Under the pieces are notes generated by a model. That model was given only the letters and a program-made list of their open reading frames with translations, searched no databases and had not been told where the DNA came from. From Euplotes cf. woodruffi 2 WChen-2021 (lineage: Eukaryota; Ciliophora; Spirotrichea; Euplotida; Euplotidae), in contig JAGYYN010032035.1 of NCBI GenBank assembly GCA_021441665.1, positions 1 through 20,424 of the forward strand: a DNA stretch of 20,424 nucleotides, in the 5' to 3' direction. How positions within the stretch are numbered: position 1 is the stretch's first letter; the number at the start of each line of letters is the position of its first letter. The position numbers were made by a program, and so were the translations under genes. This document shows, piece by piece, positions 1-9,480 of this stretch.

Positions 1-376
1 TTTAATTTTTATCTATAAATCAGAAATATAATCGGTCCATAAAATCCCTCGTCCCCTGCTCTTATCACTACTCCCCATACCGTTCTCAATCTTGTTGATA
101 CTATCTTTGGCTGATAACAAATTCTCTAAAATAAGCATAATATATCCCTCACTGATCCAAATATACAGCGTATATAAATACAGCTGATGCAGATATCAGC
201 CACAGCCGATGTCAAAGGCTTATTAAATACCAAATGCATGCCATTAGATGCTTATTACGGGATGGAGCATGTAAGGATAGCTAGGGAGGTTGGATTCAAT
301 ATAGCCAAGGCTGATGCATTGGGGTGTGGGTTTTGATATAATTATATTGAAATTGCATAATATAGATTCAGTGGTC
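1..376. other. AT-rich flank with one weak small ORF
   Basis: No gene is recognised here. On the + strand an ATG at 187 opens a 57-codon frame ending in TAA at 358-360 if the TGA at 334-336 is read as Cys. It starts MQISATADVKG and carries a GCGFC stretch near its end. A TATATAAATA run lies just upstream at 171-180. The opposite strand is also open as a +1 extension of the 377-2042 gene past its last TAA, so the ORF may be chance. No family is recognised and no intron or frameshift is needed. Confidence 0.25.
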
Positions 377-2042
377 TTAGGGTTGCTTAGATTCCTCCCC
401 GATTTTGAATTTTGACATCAGAAGGTTTATTACTTCGTTCAGATGCTTGATTTCGGATTTGTAGGCTTCTGATGATTTGCTTTCTGACGATATATCTGAC
501 TCGTTATCGTCTATTATTTCGTTAATTTTTTTAATCATCGAGTCAACGTTGCTGATTGCAGCTTTGTCTTTTTGATGATTTTGAGCGATTTCTTTAATCT
601 CTTTCCCGACTTCAGATCCAAGCTTGGTCTCTTCTTTCTTAGCTGTAACATAATCATCTTGAATTTCTTTGATCATTTTTACAAGTTCGTCATTTTCAGT
701 TTTGAGCTTATTCCACGAGTTTTGATAGTTTATCGTTAAATTTGAAATCTGTAATTTTATAATGATGTATCAGATTTTATAAATTTAATCATAAACAGTT
801 TAAATCTTAACAACTTCAAATTTAAGCGAAAATAAAATCTACCTGAGTTTTGAGCGCTTTATTACTTGCAGTTAAGCTCTTTTTGAGAATTAAGAAGTTT
901 TGAGTTCTGCTGCTTGAGCCAATTGATCTCTCGATTAAATACACTTGATACCTCTTTTGATGACTTATAAGCTTCAAGTGCTTCGAGTTCAAGAATCTCC
1001 TTCGCATAGTCTTCATCATACCCTTGATCGAAGTTCTTCCGTAGCTCTTTGTTTCACTGATAGAAAATGTCTTTTAAAATCCAAAGGTGAGTTTCAATTT
1101 TCGAGTTGACATCTTCAAAAGATTTCAAATCGTATATTTCTCCGTCATATGCTGTGACAATTTGGCTTTTGAGATCGTCGATCAGCTTAACATATGCTTC
1201 AGGCGAGTTTTGATCTTGTAAGTCAAGTCTCCGAATAACCTCTGCGATCTCTGCTTTGATCGGATCGGCTAAAGTTACCTTATTAGCAAAGCTTACTTTG
1301 ATTATTAGTGCATGCAGTTTCAGCTGTCCGATTTAACTTATTTACTCGCACTTCGCTTATTTGACTTGACTAATATCCGCTTCTTCAGTCGAGACTTAAT
1401 TGGGACAGCGGGGGAGGAATAATCAATCGAATCCGTGGTCTGAACGCACGGGTTATCAACGCTTATATTTATTTGCCGAATCGTATTTTTCCGAGACTGA
1501 ATGTTATCTCTGAAAAGACTGATGCTCTGCTTGAAGTCTTCAACCAGCTCGAATACCTTATTGACCATGATAAATCCCTTTTTGATTCTTGCTGAGTTCA
1601 GCTTTTGGTACTTGACGACTGAATCTTGCAAATAGTCCAGCCGTTTTTGCTCAAGAGCGTAAAACTCATTTATGTTCAGGTCTGGGTTCACTGATTTGTA
1701 CTTACTGTTGCACATCGTCTGCACGATTCAGTTGATTCGCTTTTGAAGCTCATTAATCGGACCGTTAAAATCATGCGGGTTGTAATACTCAACTGTGTTT
1801 CTCAGTAATAAATGTATGTCTGAGCCAAATCTATCGAATTCTTGGTTGATCCTTTCCTTCAATCTGAATACGTCGACTGAGTCAGGAGATACTGAATGCA
1901 CATTGCTTTCTGAGTTAAAATTTTTCAATAGTGATCTTGCTCGCTCAAAGTTTTTCTTGCTTGACTCGAGAATATTAGAAGACAGTGACTCTTTGCTTCT
2001 ATTTCTCAGTGGTCTTGTTACAATTTTCGGACTCCTCTCCAT
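377..2042 (-). CDS. Coiled-coil protein of unknown function, two stop-codon frameshifts
   Basis: Unrecognised protein of about 513 residues, read from ATG at 2040-2042 to TAA at 377-379. Exons on the minus strand are 2042-1297, 1268-843 and 748-377, with introns of 28 nt (1269-1296) and 94 nt (749-842). Two in-frame TGA codons are read as Cys (after QKRIN at 1725-1727 and after IFYQ in exon 2). Frame continuity also needs +1 shifts at AAA-TAA (1338-1343) and AAG-TAA (862-867); with both, the total length is a multiple of three. The protein is rich in K, E, Q and N with long heptad-like helices (for example EINWLKQQNSKLLNSQ), suggesting a cytoskeletal or scaffold role by inference only. Both Trp in exon 2 use TGG. 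A 22-nt GTAAAT...ACAG intron could replace the first shift; no simple intron replaces the second. The next gene starts about 75 bp away, divergently. Confidence 0.75.
862..867 (-). other. Candidate +1 frameshift site AAG-TAA
   Basis: The frame reads QKELNCK then AAG-TAA. A +1 shift gives NKALKTQ up to a GT donor at 842, and the phase-0 junction with the exon starting at 748 (ISNLTINYQNSW) keeps the frame. The donor at the AAGTAA itself would enter the next exon in the wrong phase, so a splice alternative is poorly supported here. Confidence 0.7.
1338..1343 (-). other. Candidate +1 frameshift site AAA-TAA
   Basis: The upstream frame ends NKRSASK then AAA-TAA. Skipping the T continues as KLNRTAETACTNNQ and runs in frame through a 28-nt intron into some 140 more coding residues. 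AAA-TAA is the commonest published Euplotes shift motif. A 22-nt intron beginning inside AGTAAATAAG would give the same downstream frame, so RNA is needed to choose. Confidence 0.65.
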
Positions 2043-2115
2043 TTAAATTTAATTTCAAATTTAAATTTACGTTAGCCAGAGGGATCGATTAAATATAATT
2101 AAATTGAATTTAAAA

Positions 2116-4600
2116 ATGAAGGAAGACAAGAACACAATAACCATCTCTCGAGGGTCAGAAGAGCGTTCTGGACTCAGTTTAAAGTACGAATCCTACGATC
2201 CTCAGCAAGAAGTAAAATTCTCATCGAAAGGAGTCAGCTCGGATAGCTATAAAAAGTGGGGACACCTAAACTTCTCAAAAGAAGACACCTCAAAAGTTCC
2301 ATCAGTGGGCAAATAGCAATAAGTCCCCGCTGAGCATCGTAAACTATGAGACCTCAAGCGTTGAAAAATAGCATTCCGTTTCATTTCTTAGAAGACCGGA
2401 GATTTGCAGGCGATCCTAAGAATTCAGTCGAACTTGTGTGAAATGATAAAAATGTTCTTCACAGCATTGATATTGGTAATTTGCATTCTGCGAGGATATT
2501 TTGGGACTATTATTTTGTGCTTGTTGTGTAGTTTGAATCAATTAAAACTTACTGAATTAATTACAGCATATGCTGTTGTATTACCATTACCGCAAATTGT
2601 CATTTATCAGTAACTTATACTCTTAATGGGGATATGCCTTACAATAGCTGATATCTTAGTAATGCATAGTTTAGATAATACAAAACACTTTAATACATTT
2701 TTATAAGTCTTGATTACAAAATACAATACGATATTTTTGACTTAAACAAATGGATATGCTATCACATCTGACAATTTATAATAGATGACAGGAAAAAGCT
2801 TTTGATGTCTGAGCCAATGGGAATTCCTAAAATAGACATTAAAGATCACAACAAGCCCAAAGTAAAGCAAGAAAAGTCAAATTTGATGCTGAAGAAGCTA
2901 AATGAAACTCACCGTCTCCCTCAGCCAGTGTTAAAGAAAGAACTCGAGGCGAATAGTTATGCAATGTCTCCATATACAAAGGTAGGACTAGATACGAGCA
3001 AGCAAACGCAGAGTTCTCATCCAGTAATTTCAAATTAAAAAACTGCAAAAGAACTTTATTTTCAAAAGAGTTAGCAGCAGAGTTTCAAAAGACAGCAAGC
3101 AGATAAAAGGAAGAGTGTATTCAGCTGTGAGACGAAGTCAGATCAGCAATCTTGATTTGTCTAATAATTCAAATATAATCGATAGAAAAAGAATCAGAAG
3201 CTTATAGTAAAGCAAAGCCATAATGGTAACTAATTGCCTTTACCTTTTTAAATTCAATAATATAGGATCCGAAGACTCAAGTTTTCAAAAGAAGATGAAT
3301 TTAAAGATACTAAATGTCGAGCCTTATCAACAAACAATGGTCATGAGGTCGCATACAAGAGGTCTTCGATCTGTAACCAGAAAATTTGGGAAATTGTGGA
3401 ATAAATCTCCCCAGTAATTTACCATTTTTCTTTTATAAAATTTATTCACCTACTTTTTTAATCTGCTAAATTCAGACTGGCGAGCAGATTGCCATCAACA
3501 ATCAAAAGTGTCAAGAACAGTCATCGAAAGTTATCGTTGCAAAGCCAAGCCAGAGATTTAAAAATTGAAAAGCAGCAAAATCAAGAAACACTGTTTTCAA
3601 TTGGCCTTGAGATCAGCAAGCAGCTGAATGAAATAAACAAGGACATCTTCAAGACCAAATTTAGGATTCCAAGGTTTAATACCCCAAAGAACTTCATGGA
3701 GCAAGAGGACCATTCGACAAATGTCCACTCCTCCCAAGCTGGCATGGACTATTGAGGTAAGCCTTGTTAATCTGGTAAATTCCAAATCCTTTTCTATAGT
3801 TTTTCATTAAAAATTCTCATAGACGGTCCGATTCGAGTTCCTGACTCAGCAACGAAGCGAATACGAAAATAACAACAGCCAGAGCATCAATTCAAACAGG
3901 CTTTACACATCGATTGAGAGGATAAAGCTAAAGCCGGACTCTGCAAACGGATGTAAATACCTAAGTTCACCTGGTTTAGTGTACGAGCACAAGTTAGAAA
4001 AGATCAATGCAAGCATTGCGAAGTTCGAAAAGAAGCTTATCATCCCATCAAGGTAAACTCCATTTTTCACATTACAGAGGGCTGCAGTGCAAAGAGTGCA
4101 ATAAGCGGTTTCCAAAAACAGAATTCAACTCACCTCGAGAAACCGTGAATACCGATATCTCAAGGCCAAAGGATTACTTCATGGAGACCGATGATGAGTC
4201 GAGAGACTCTTTAGACATGAACAAAGTCACTTCGATCAATATGGAGCGCAAATACGCAGCCATAATGAAAGTCTGCTCCGATCTCAATAGGCTTAAGCAC
4301 GTGATTGCCGAGATGCAGAGCCGCCTGTCGCGAAGAACCGAGCAGTTTTTGAACAGCGACTCGGTGTCGAAGATCATAATGACGTATAAAGCACAGCAGA
4401 TGGGGCTGAAAAGTGAATATGATATAAAGCAAGAAGGACTGAAACAGGAAAAGGGCACGAAGGAAGCTATTATCAGCAAAATTATTAACAAAAACAAAGT
4501 GCTTATTCTTGAAAAGAACAGACACCTGAACCTGCTTAAGAAAAAGGGACAGAAGGATCGGCAGTTTGATTATAAAAACATCATGCAGGTCTTAGAGTAA
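2116..4600 (+). CDS. Low-complexity and coiled-coil protein of unknown function with many stop-codon frameshifts
   Basis: Unrecognised. ATG at 2116, TAA at 4598-4600. Supported exons: 2116 to about 2450-2490 (donor unresolved), 2792-3206, 3266-3413, 3476-3756, 3823-4052 and 4078-4600; the last two introns are 66 and 25 nt. TGA is read as Cys at 2448-2450 and 3753-3755. Stop-linked shifts are needed at AAA-TAG (2311-2316), AAA-TAG (2366-2371), AAT-TAA (3033-3038, or a 28-nt intron), TTA-TAG across the 3206/3266 junction (unclear, because two frames are open in 3266-3413), and AAA-TAA (3867-3872). The N-terminal part is polar and Ser/Lys-rich. A CKECNKRF pair of cysteines resembles half a zinc knuckle but lacks the second ligand pair. 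The last 130 residues form a strong coiled coil. The exon at 2116 could belong to a separate gene, since the AT-rich gap 2490-2791 is long; no alternative start with a promoter is obvious. Confidence 0.65.
2311..2316 (+). other. Candidate +1 frameshift site AAA-TAG
   Basis: The frame reads SKVPSVGK then AAA-TAG; +1 gives SNKSPLSIVNYETSSVEK, 18 codons until the next AAA-TAG. Only a 19-nt intron could mimic it, smaller than any other intron inferred here. Confidence 0.55.
2366..2371 (+). other. Second AAA-TAG frameshift site in the same gene
   Basis: Coming from the frame entered at 2315, SSVEK meets AAA-TAG. A +1 shift continues SIPFHFLEDRRFAGDPKN and on through a TGA (Cys). None of the GT-AG pairs examined around it has a length that restores this frame. 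Confidence 0.5.
3867..3872 (+). other. Candidate +1 frameshift site AAA-TAA
   Basis: DSATKRIRK ends at AAA-TAA; skipping T gives NNSQSINSNRLYTSIERIK and 60 codons to the donor at 4053, then the correct phase into the coiled-coil exon. A 46-nt intron (GTTCCT donor) would also fit but is GC-rich with a poor donor. Confidence 0.65.
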
Positions 4601-5184
4601 TTAATTCCTACTTTCAATTTTTATTGCTCGAAATTTAGGAACTTTTGTGCATACAAGGAATTGAGATATGGGGTACAGAAATTAGAGAGGCCATAAGTGA
4701 GGAGGAGGATTAAAAAAGAAAGAATAAAGGATGGTTGTGTTGTTATTTTTTATGATTTATTAAGTCGTATACCTTAAAATTGTATTTTATGAATGTTTTT
4801 ATTAATAATTATTTTTGATAAAAATATTATAACTTTATATTTGTCAGAATTATTTAACATATGACTAATAAATTAAAATCATTTGTTTTAAATTTAAAAA
4901 TATTCAAATTTGATATTACTACAGAATTTGAAAAAACAAGGAAGTTCTTTTTAGCCCACCTCCTTGTTTAATCCCTTGCATTAATATCCAAATTCGATTT
5001 GGAGGTGGACAGGAAATCGAATTCACAGACTCAGTTTCCATTCCTGTTAATTCAATTTTTTTTAAATTTCATATTCATTCTCAATATTGCTGTAGACATC
5101 CCTTAAAAATAAATAACCTAAAACAATCGTTATTGAGAATTGTTTTGAACAAATCTTGAATATTACAGAACATCTCTATGATTA
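4601..5184. other. AT-rich spacer between converging genes
   Basis: This is the 3' flank of two convergent genes (the coiled-coil gene ends at 4600, the kinase at 5185). It is strongly AT-rich with no coding frame, except for a GC-richer inverted-repeat cluster at 4934-5047. No telomere repeat, tRNA or mobile element is seen. Confidence 0.7.
4934..5047. repeat. Cluster of nested inverted repeats (tandem hairpins)
   Basis: Stem 1: AAACAAGGA 4934-4942 with TCCTTGTTT 4961-4969 (9 bp, 18-nt loop). Stem 2: AATTCGATTT 4991-5000 with AAATCGAATT 5014-5023 (10 bp, 13-nt loop). In addition CCACCTCC 4956-4963, at the loop and 3' arm of stem 1, is complementary to GGAGGTGG 5001-5008 in loop 2. ACAGGAA (5009-5015) is complementary to TTCCTGT 5041-5047. 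The matches are exact. Function is unknown: transcript 3' ends, germline processing or chance are all possible. Confidence 0.6.
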
Positions 5185-5784
5185 TTATTTAAATGCTTTC
5201 TTGACATCTTCAAAAACTTCATCAACTGGTTTTCCTGAATTAATCTTTTTGACTTTTCCCAATTTTTCATAGTTCTTGATCACAGGAAGTGATTCATTCT
5301 GGAAAGTCTCGAATCTTTTCAAAATAGTAGCTTCATTATCATCAGCTCTTCCGCTTTCCTGTCCTCTCTTGAGTAATCTTTCCCTCATGACGTCTTCGCT
5401 GACATCCATAACGAGCACAAATTTAAGTTCGACAGTATCTCCGATTTGTTTATTCCATTCATCGATATTTTCTTGATTTCTCGGGAACCCATCGATCAGG
5501 TACTTCTTGCCCTTAATGTTTTTCTTCAGGAGCTGTACGAGCAAGTCGCTAGAGACAAGTTTTCCTTGGCTCATGACTTCATTGAGCTTGTCTGCGAGTT
5601 CGCCTCCTTTCTTAACCTCTTCTCTGAGTAAATCTCCGGTCGAGAGGTGTCCGTAACCAAAATTCTTGACGATTCTCTCGCACTGAGTACCCTTTCCACT
5701 GCCTGGCCCTCCGAGCACGAATACGACCTGCGGCTTGTCCGACGGAGAAGATGCGTCTGCTGCTCTTGCGCTTCCACAACCCAT
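5185..5784 (-). CDS. Nucleoside monophosphate kinase (UMP-CMP/adenylate kinase family), N-terminally acylated
   Basis: Transfers phosphate from ATP to an NMP. The 199 residues match the short-LID class. P-loop GGPGSGKGTQC lies at about residues 25-35, the NMP-binding part is HLSTGDLLREE (about 46-56), then LIDGFPRNQENIDEW, and the short LID segment RGQESGRADDNEATI. The FPRNQEN and SGRADDN signatures are typical of UMP-CMP kinase. The Thr of STGD is the adenylate kinase type, where UMP-CMP kinases usually have Ala, so substrate preference is open. The start MGCGSARA is a consensus N-myristoylation site with Cys3 available for palmitoylation, predicting membrane or ciliary targeting like mouse AK1-beta (inference). 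No TGA, intron or frameshift; TAA stop at 5185-5187. One Trp uses TGG. The 5' half is visibly richer in G/C-ending codons than the 3' half. Confidence 0.93.
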   Translation of the reverse strand: MGCGSARAADASSPSDKPQVVFVLGGPGSGKGTQCERIVKNFGYGHLSTGDLLREEVKKGGELADKLNEVMSQGKLVSSDLLVQLLKKNIKGKKYLIDGFPRNQENIDEWNKQIGDTVELKFVLVMDVSEDVMRERLLKRGQESGRADDNEATILKRFETFQNESLPVIKNYEKLGKVKKINSGKPVDEVFEDVKKAFK

Positions 5785-6234
5785 TTTATATCGATTTTAT
5801 TTTATTTCAAATGATAACTTATTATATTGCCATATTTTTTTGCGCTTTTAGAGAATTTAATAGATTTAGAAATTATTAGCGAATAATAGTTTTATTTTGA
5901 ATTGTATTTGGATAAATTAGAGACTTGCTTTTTTTATCGCTAATTTACATTTGCTGAGTGAAGATACTTTAGATTCAATCTCCTCAAGTGGGATTGACTT
6001 TTAATTTACTGTGCGTTTTTGTAATGAATTTGGATAGATTTGATGGTTTAGAGAAGTAGATAAATATTCGTTGAAGTTGTAAAATTAACGATTTTTTAAT
6101 CATCGGCGGTTGGACTATTCATATTAACCACTGTGCGAATCAAAATCTTTTAAACGACCGAGTACTCTCGCGCAGACTGTAATAATACATATAAATATGG
6201 ATTATTATTTCAATTAAAAGAAGATAATTTTAAG
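5785..6234. promoter_or_regulatory. Divergent intergenic promoter region
   Basis: A 450-bp AT-rich stretch separates two divergent start codons (kinase on -, disordered protein on +), so it must hold both promoters. No convincing TATA box, repeat or small ORF stands out. A short GC-richer block (about 6105-6180) precedes the + gene by some 60 bp. Confidence 0.5.
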
Positions 6235-9119
6235 ATGGAGAACTCCCGCAAACTCAGCGCCAAGATCAGAAAGAAGTCCAAGTCCCGCCTGCTCATGCGC
6301 AATATGTCCAACTACAATCTCGGAAAGTAAGTTTATACTTTATTTTTGGGAGTTTTTCACAGTTGATTTGCAAAAGCAAAGATTAATCAAAAACAAAGTT
6401 GCGCACTGGAATAGCAGGCGACATCTTTTAGAGTTCAATGGATAATTTTACCAAATTTTACTATATAATTTTGCTTTAAGACTCGAAACCAAGTTTTGTA
6501 TTTAAATTTCAAATTATTTTGAACCGATAAATTTATGATTTACTTTAATAGAAGTAAAAAATTTGTATACTTGAAATAGAAATTATTTATAAAATTTATA
6601 TGAAAAATAATTTATTCATTTCCACATATTTTGAGTATTTTTTGACTTTAAAATAATAAAAATCAAGCTATTGAATTCTTGTAAAGAATGCAAGAGATAT
6701 GCGGAGAAATATAAATCTCTGGTGTATAGAATATCGCCAATAAACTCAAGCTTGACTCCAGCTTTCATTGCAACAAAGACTCACTTGTTTCAAAGCACAA
6801 CTAAAAATAAAGGTGGAGCTGAGTGGAAAAGAGCAAAATTATTTTACTTCATTTTTACATTTGGTAATAACGAATTTATTTAGATTCAAAGGAATTCAAT
6901 TTTGATACCGATTCAACTCTCCTTTCTCACTTGGAGCGAAACAAACGGCAGAGAAACGAAAAGATAAAGTGATACATAAGTAACCAAGACAACACTGGTA
7001 AGATTATAGTTTTCCTTTGCAAACTTTAAGCTTAATAAGTATATGAAAAGATCCAAAAGTACGTCAGGACCAGCAACACAATTAAAAATAACACGATTAC
7101 AAAAGCCAATGCGTCACAGATGATCTCGCATTTGGATCAAATAAAGAAGAGGAGGTCAAAAGGAAACTCAATGCAATACAACGGGTACGGTGATTACTGC
7201 TTTCTGTATTTACAATCTCACTGTAAAACGTTTGTTATAATTCCCCTTCTTTAGCAACCTTACAGATATTCATCATAAAAATCAATATCTGAACTCAGAA
7301 GAGCCTGAAGAATGCGAAGACGATATGGAAGTGGGCGACTCCAAAGACGGCGTAATGTCCAAGGATTTAAATATCGACAGTATGCTTAACAACTCAAAGA
7401 ACAACATCGGTGGTACATCGCGACGAAAGAAATCAGTTTGCATTACCGAAGGCTCGAAGTTAATGAAGAGGTCTTCTGGGTTAAATAAGACTCACGACTA
7501 TTTAAACTCCACAGCTCAGATCCACGCAAATCCGCTTCGGCTAAACTTAAATAACAGCTTGCAGAAGGAATCATTAAATGATGAGCAAAAGATATTTATT
7601 AAAAGCCGAAGAGTTGATATGCATAACATACAAGGAAGTATTTTTAACAATTACCGCAGTAATGTACCGAACCAGAGCCAGTCGAGAAGCTCGCAGAGAT
7701 ACGCAAAGACTTTCGACACTCCAGAAGAACTGAGGCACTCAAAGGTCTTTGAAAGCGACAAATCAGAAGTCATTTGCGAAGACATAGAGGATACATTTGA
7801 TAGGGAATACATTAACATGTCGTCTACTTCAAAAACGCAAAAACAATCAGACGTAACTCCAAAGAAAATCGATAAAAATAAAACTGCGAAAATAATGATG
7901 TTGGTCGATGACGACGATGAAGATGACTATATCAGGCCTGACGAGGAAATCATGATCACTCCTTCCACTGGTAAAAAGTAGCACCCCGGTTGACTACCAG
8001 AAGACATTAAATATGCAGTCGGACTCTATTGAAAAACCTCTCAAATGTGTGTCGAAATTAAGTAAGCTTGTAATTAGTAAACCTTTTGTAGGCTGAGCGA
8101 TTGAGTCTGATAAGTTAGTCAAAAATAATAAATCAAGCTCTTTTATCGTCCCGAAAATAGAGCTCTCACTTATTAACGATAAGCAACAAGAGAAATGTAA
8201 GCAGGCTTTAATAGTTAATGATTTTATAATTAGTTCTTTTGAGTAATCCTTAATAAAATCGATAATTTACAAAAAGAAAACTATTTTGAAGTAATTTTAT
8301 ATTATTCATAACAACTGTTAATAATTTATATCTAGACTATCAAGATGTGTCCAAAAAGAATCATGATCTTAATGACTCGAACTCTGAAAAAGAAAATAAT
8401 AATCGGACTATAAACCGAGTGGACATTCTAATGATGAGTAAAGACTCAAAGCTCACTCGGTACCGGGAGATGGATTCAGACCGATTCAGTGAAAAATTAA
8501 GAGCCTCGCATTCTCGCAAGTTTAGCCAACCTATGGATTCTGAGCTTAAAGTTGAAGACTTATAAAGATGTCTCAAAATATTAACAGTCAGAAGCCGCAT
8601 CACAGATCAAATCAGTCGGTGTTCATCAACCCAATTACAAAAGATGAAAAGTACTGTCAAACTGAATTCGATGATGGCTCATCAGATCAAAAGAATAAGA
8701 GCAAAGAAGCCAAAGATCAGGATAAAGAAATCGCAAAATGGAGGAAAGCCTACTTCAACGAAAAGCAAAATCACAAAGCAACAAAAGAGGTCTTAGACCA
8801 AGCTCTTGCACTTTCAATGAAGCTTCTTGAAGAAGTCAAAACTCTCGACGTCAAGTTGTACCAAGAGACAGAGAGAAACAAACGGCTTAAAATAGCAACA
8901 ATCGAGAATTACTGAAGTAAAGACAAGCAGTCGTGAGATCGAGGGACAAGCGGATCTCCTTCAAAGGGAGTCAACGATGAGCCCTCAGGTTCTTCTTACT
9001 CGCAATTTATTCGCAAATCAACAGAGGAAATTGAAAACATTATTCGGAGAATCCAGTTTGACAGCGACAAAAAGAAAAGTGCAGAGAAGCCACCTCAGCC
9101 ACCAAAGACACAAAAGTAA
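6235..9119 (+). CDS. Large disordered protein with C-terminal coiled coil, unknown function
   Basis: Not recognised. ATG at 6235; the first exon (to 6326) is basic and G/C-rich in codon ends. A frame rich in Lys and Cys (CKECKRYAEKYK) at 6668-6880 and another at 6890-6997 are probably exons, but their junctions are unresolved. From 7040 the frame is firm: exons 7040-7184, 7255-8196 and 8336-9119, with introns of 70 and 139 nt. Within it a +1 shift is needed at AAG-TAG (7976-7981) and a +2 shift (or -1) at TTA-TAA (8560-8565). TGA is Cys at four or more places, including 8913-8915 (after IENY). The protein is Ser/Asn/Lys-rich with an acidic run (LVDDDDEDD near 7900), then a helical coiled coil (KWRKAYFNEKQNHKATKE). 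It ends QPPKTQK-TAA (9117-9119). A scaffold role is only a guess. Confidence 0.7.
7976..7981 (+). other. Candidate +1 frameshift site AAG-TAG
   Basis: A 240-codon frame ends STGKK then AAG-TAG. Skipping T reads STPVDYQKTLNMQSD and stays open, through a TGA (Cys), for 72 codons to the donor at 8197 in correct phase. The GT-AG pairs tried here give lengths of 23, 26, 30, 33 or 48 nt, none of which restores the frame. Confidence 0.7.
8560..8565 (+). other. Candidate +2 (or -1) frameshift site TTA-TAA
   Basis: The frame reads ELKVEDL then TTA-TAA. The downstream coding frame (KMSQNINSQKPHH) is entered by skipping two bases. Only a 17-nt intron could mimic this. +2 shifts at stops have been described in Euplotes but are rarer than +1. 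The alternative is a separate gene starting at ATG 8568, which would leave a 2-bp gap between genes. Confidence 0.5.
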
Positions 9120-9480
9120 AATTTAATAGTAATAAATTATTTCGTTTCGTTACTGTTATCTGTTTTGGAATCGATACTTTATTTTATGATTTTGCTACTT
9201 CAATATGACATAAAAATAAGTATTCAAATTTGACTTTTAAATTTAAAATTATTCATTTTTACAAAATAAAATAATTAATATTTAAAATCGAAAATTTCTC
9301 AAATTTTTGCTTCGATATCGTCAATTTCTGCAATTATAATTCATAAAAATAAACTATTAATTTCAGTTTTTTGTTTACAATTTCGAATATTTAGTCATAA
9401 CAAAATAAATATAAATCCCAAAATAAATACAGCCGTTGACTTTAAATTGAGTAAATTAAAAGACTCGGTTATAAAAGATA
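9120..9480. other. AT-rich intergenic region, no gene seen
   Basis: About 360 bp between two genes on the + strand. Only A/T runs and scattered TTAAA-like motifs are visible. It must contain the 3' end of the upstream gene and the promoter of the 9481 gene. Confidence 0.6.

Noticed and set aside
335-360. ATTGAA-type motifs as Euplotes chromosome-breakage signals
   Set aside because: HATTGAAaHH-like matches occur in several AT-rich spacers (also 14680, 15848, 10329) at about chance level, and none is placed at a consistent distance from gene ends.
4174-4525. Two hydrophobic minus-strand ORFs
   Set aside because: Antisense shadows of the coiled-coil exon; apparent membrane segments arise from the complement of Lys/Glu codons.
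5571-5777. Minus-strand ORF overlapping the kinase 5' end
   Set aside because: Alternative frame within the kinase coding sequence; no homology seen.
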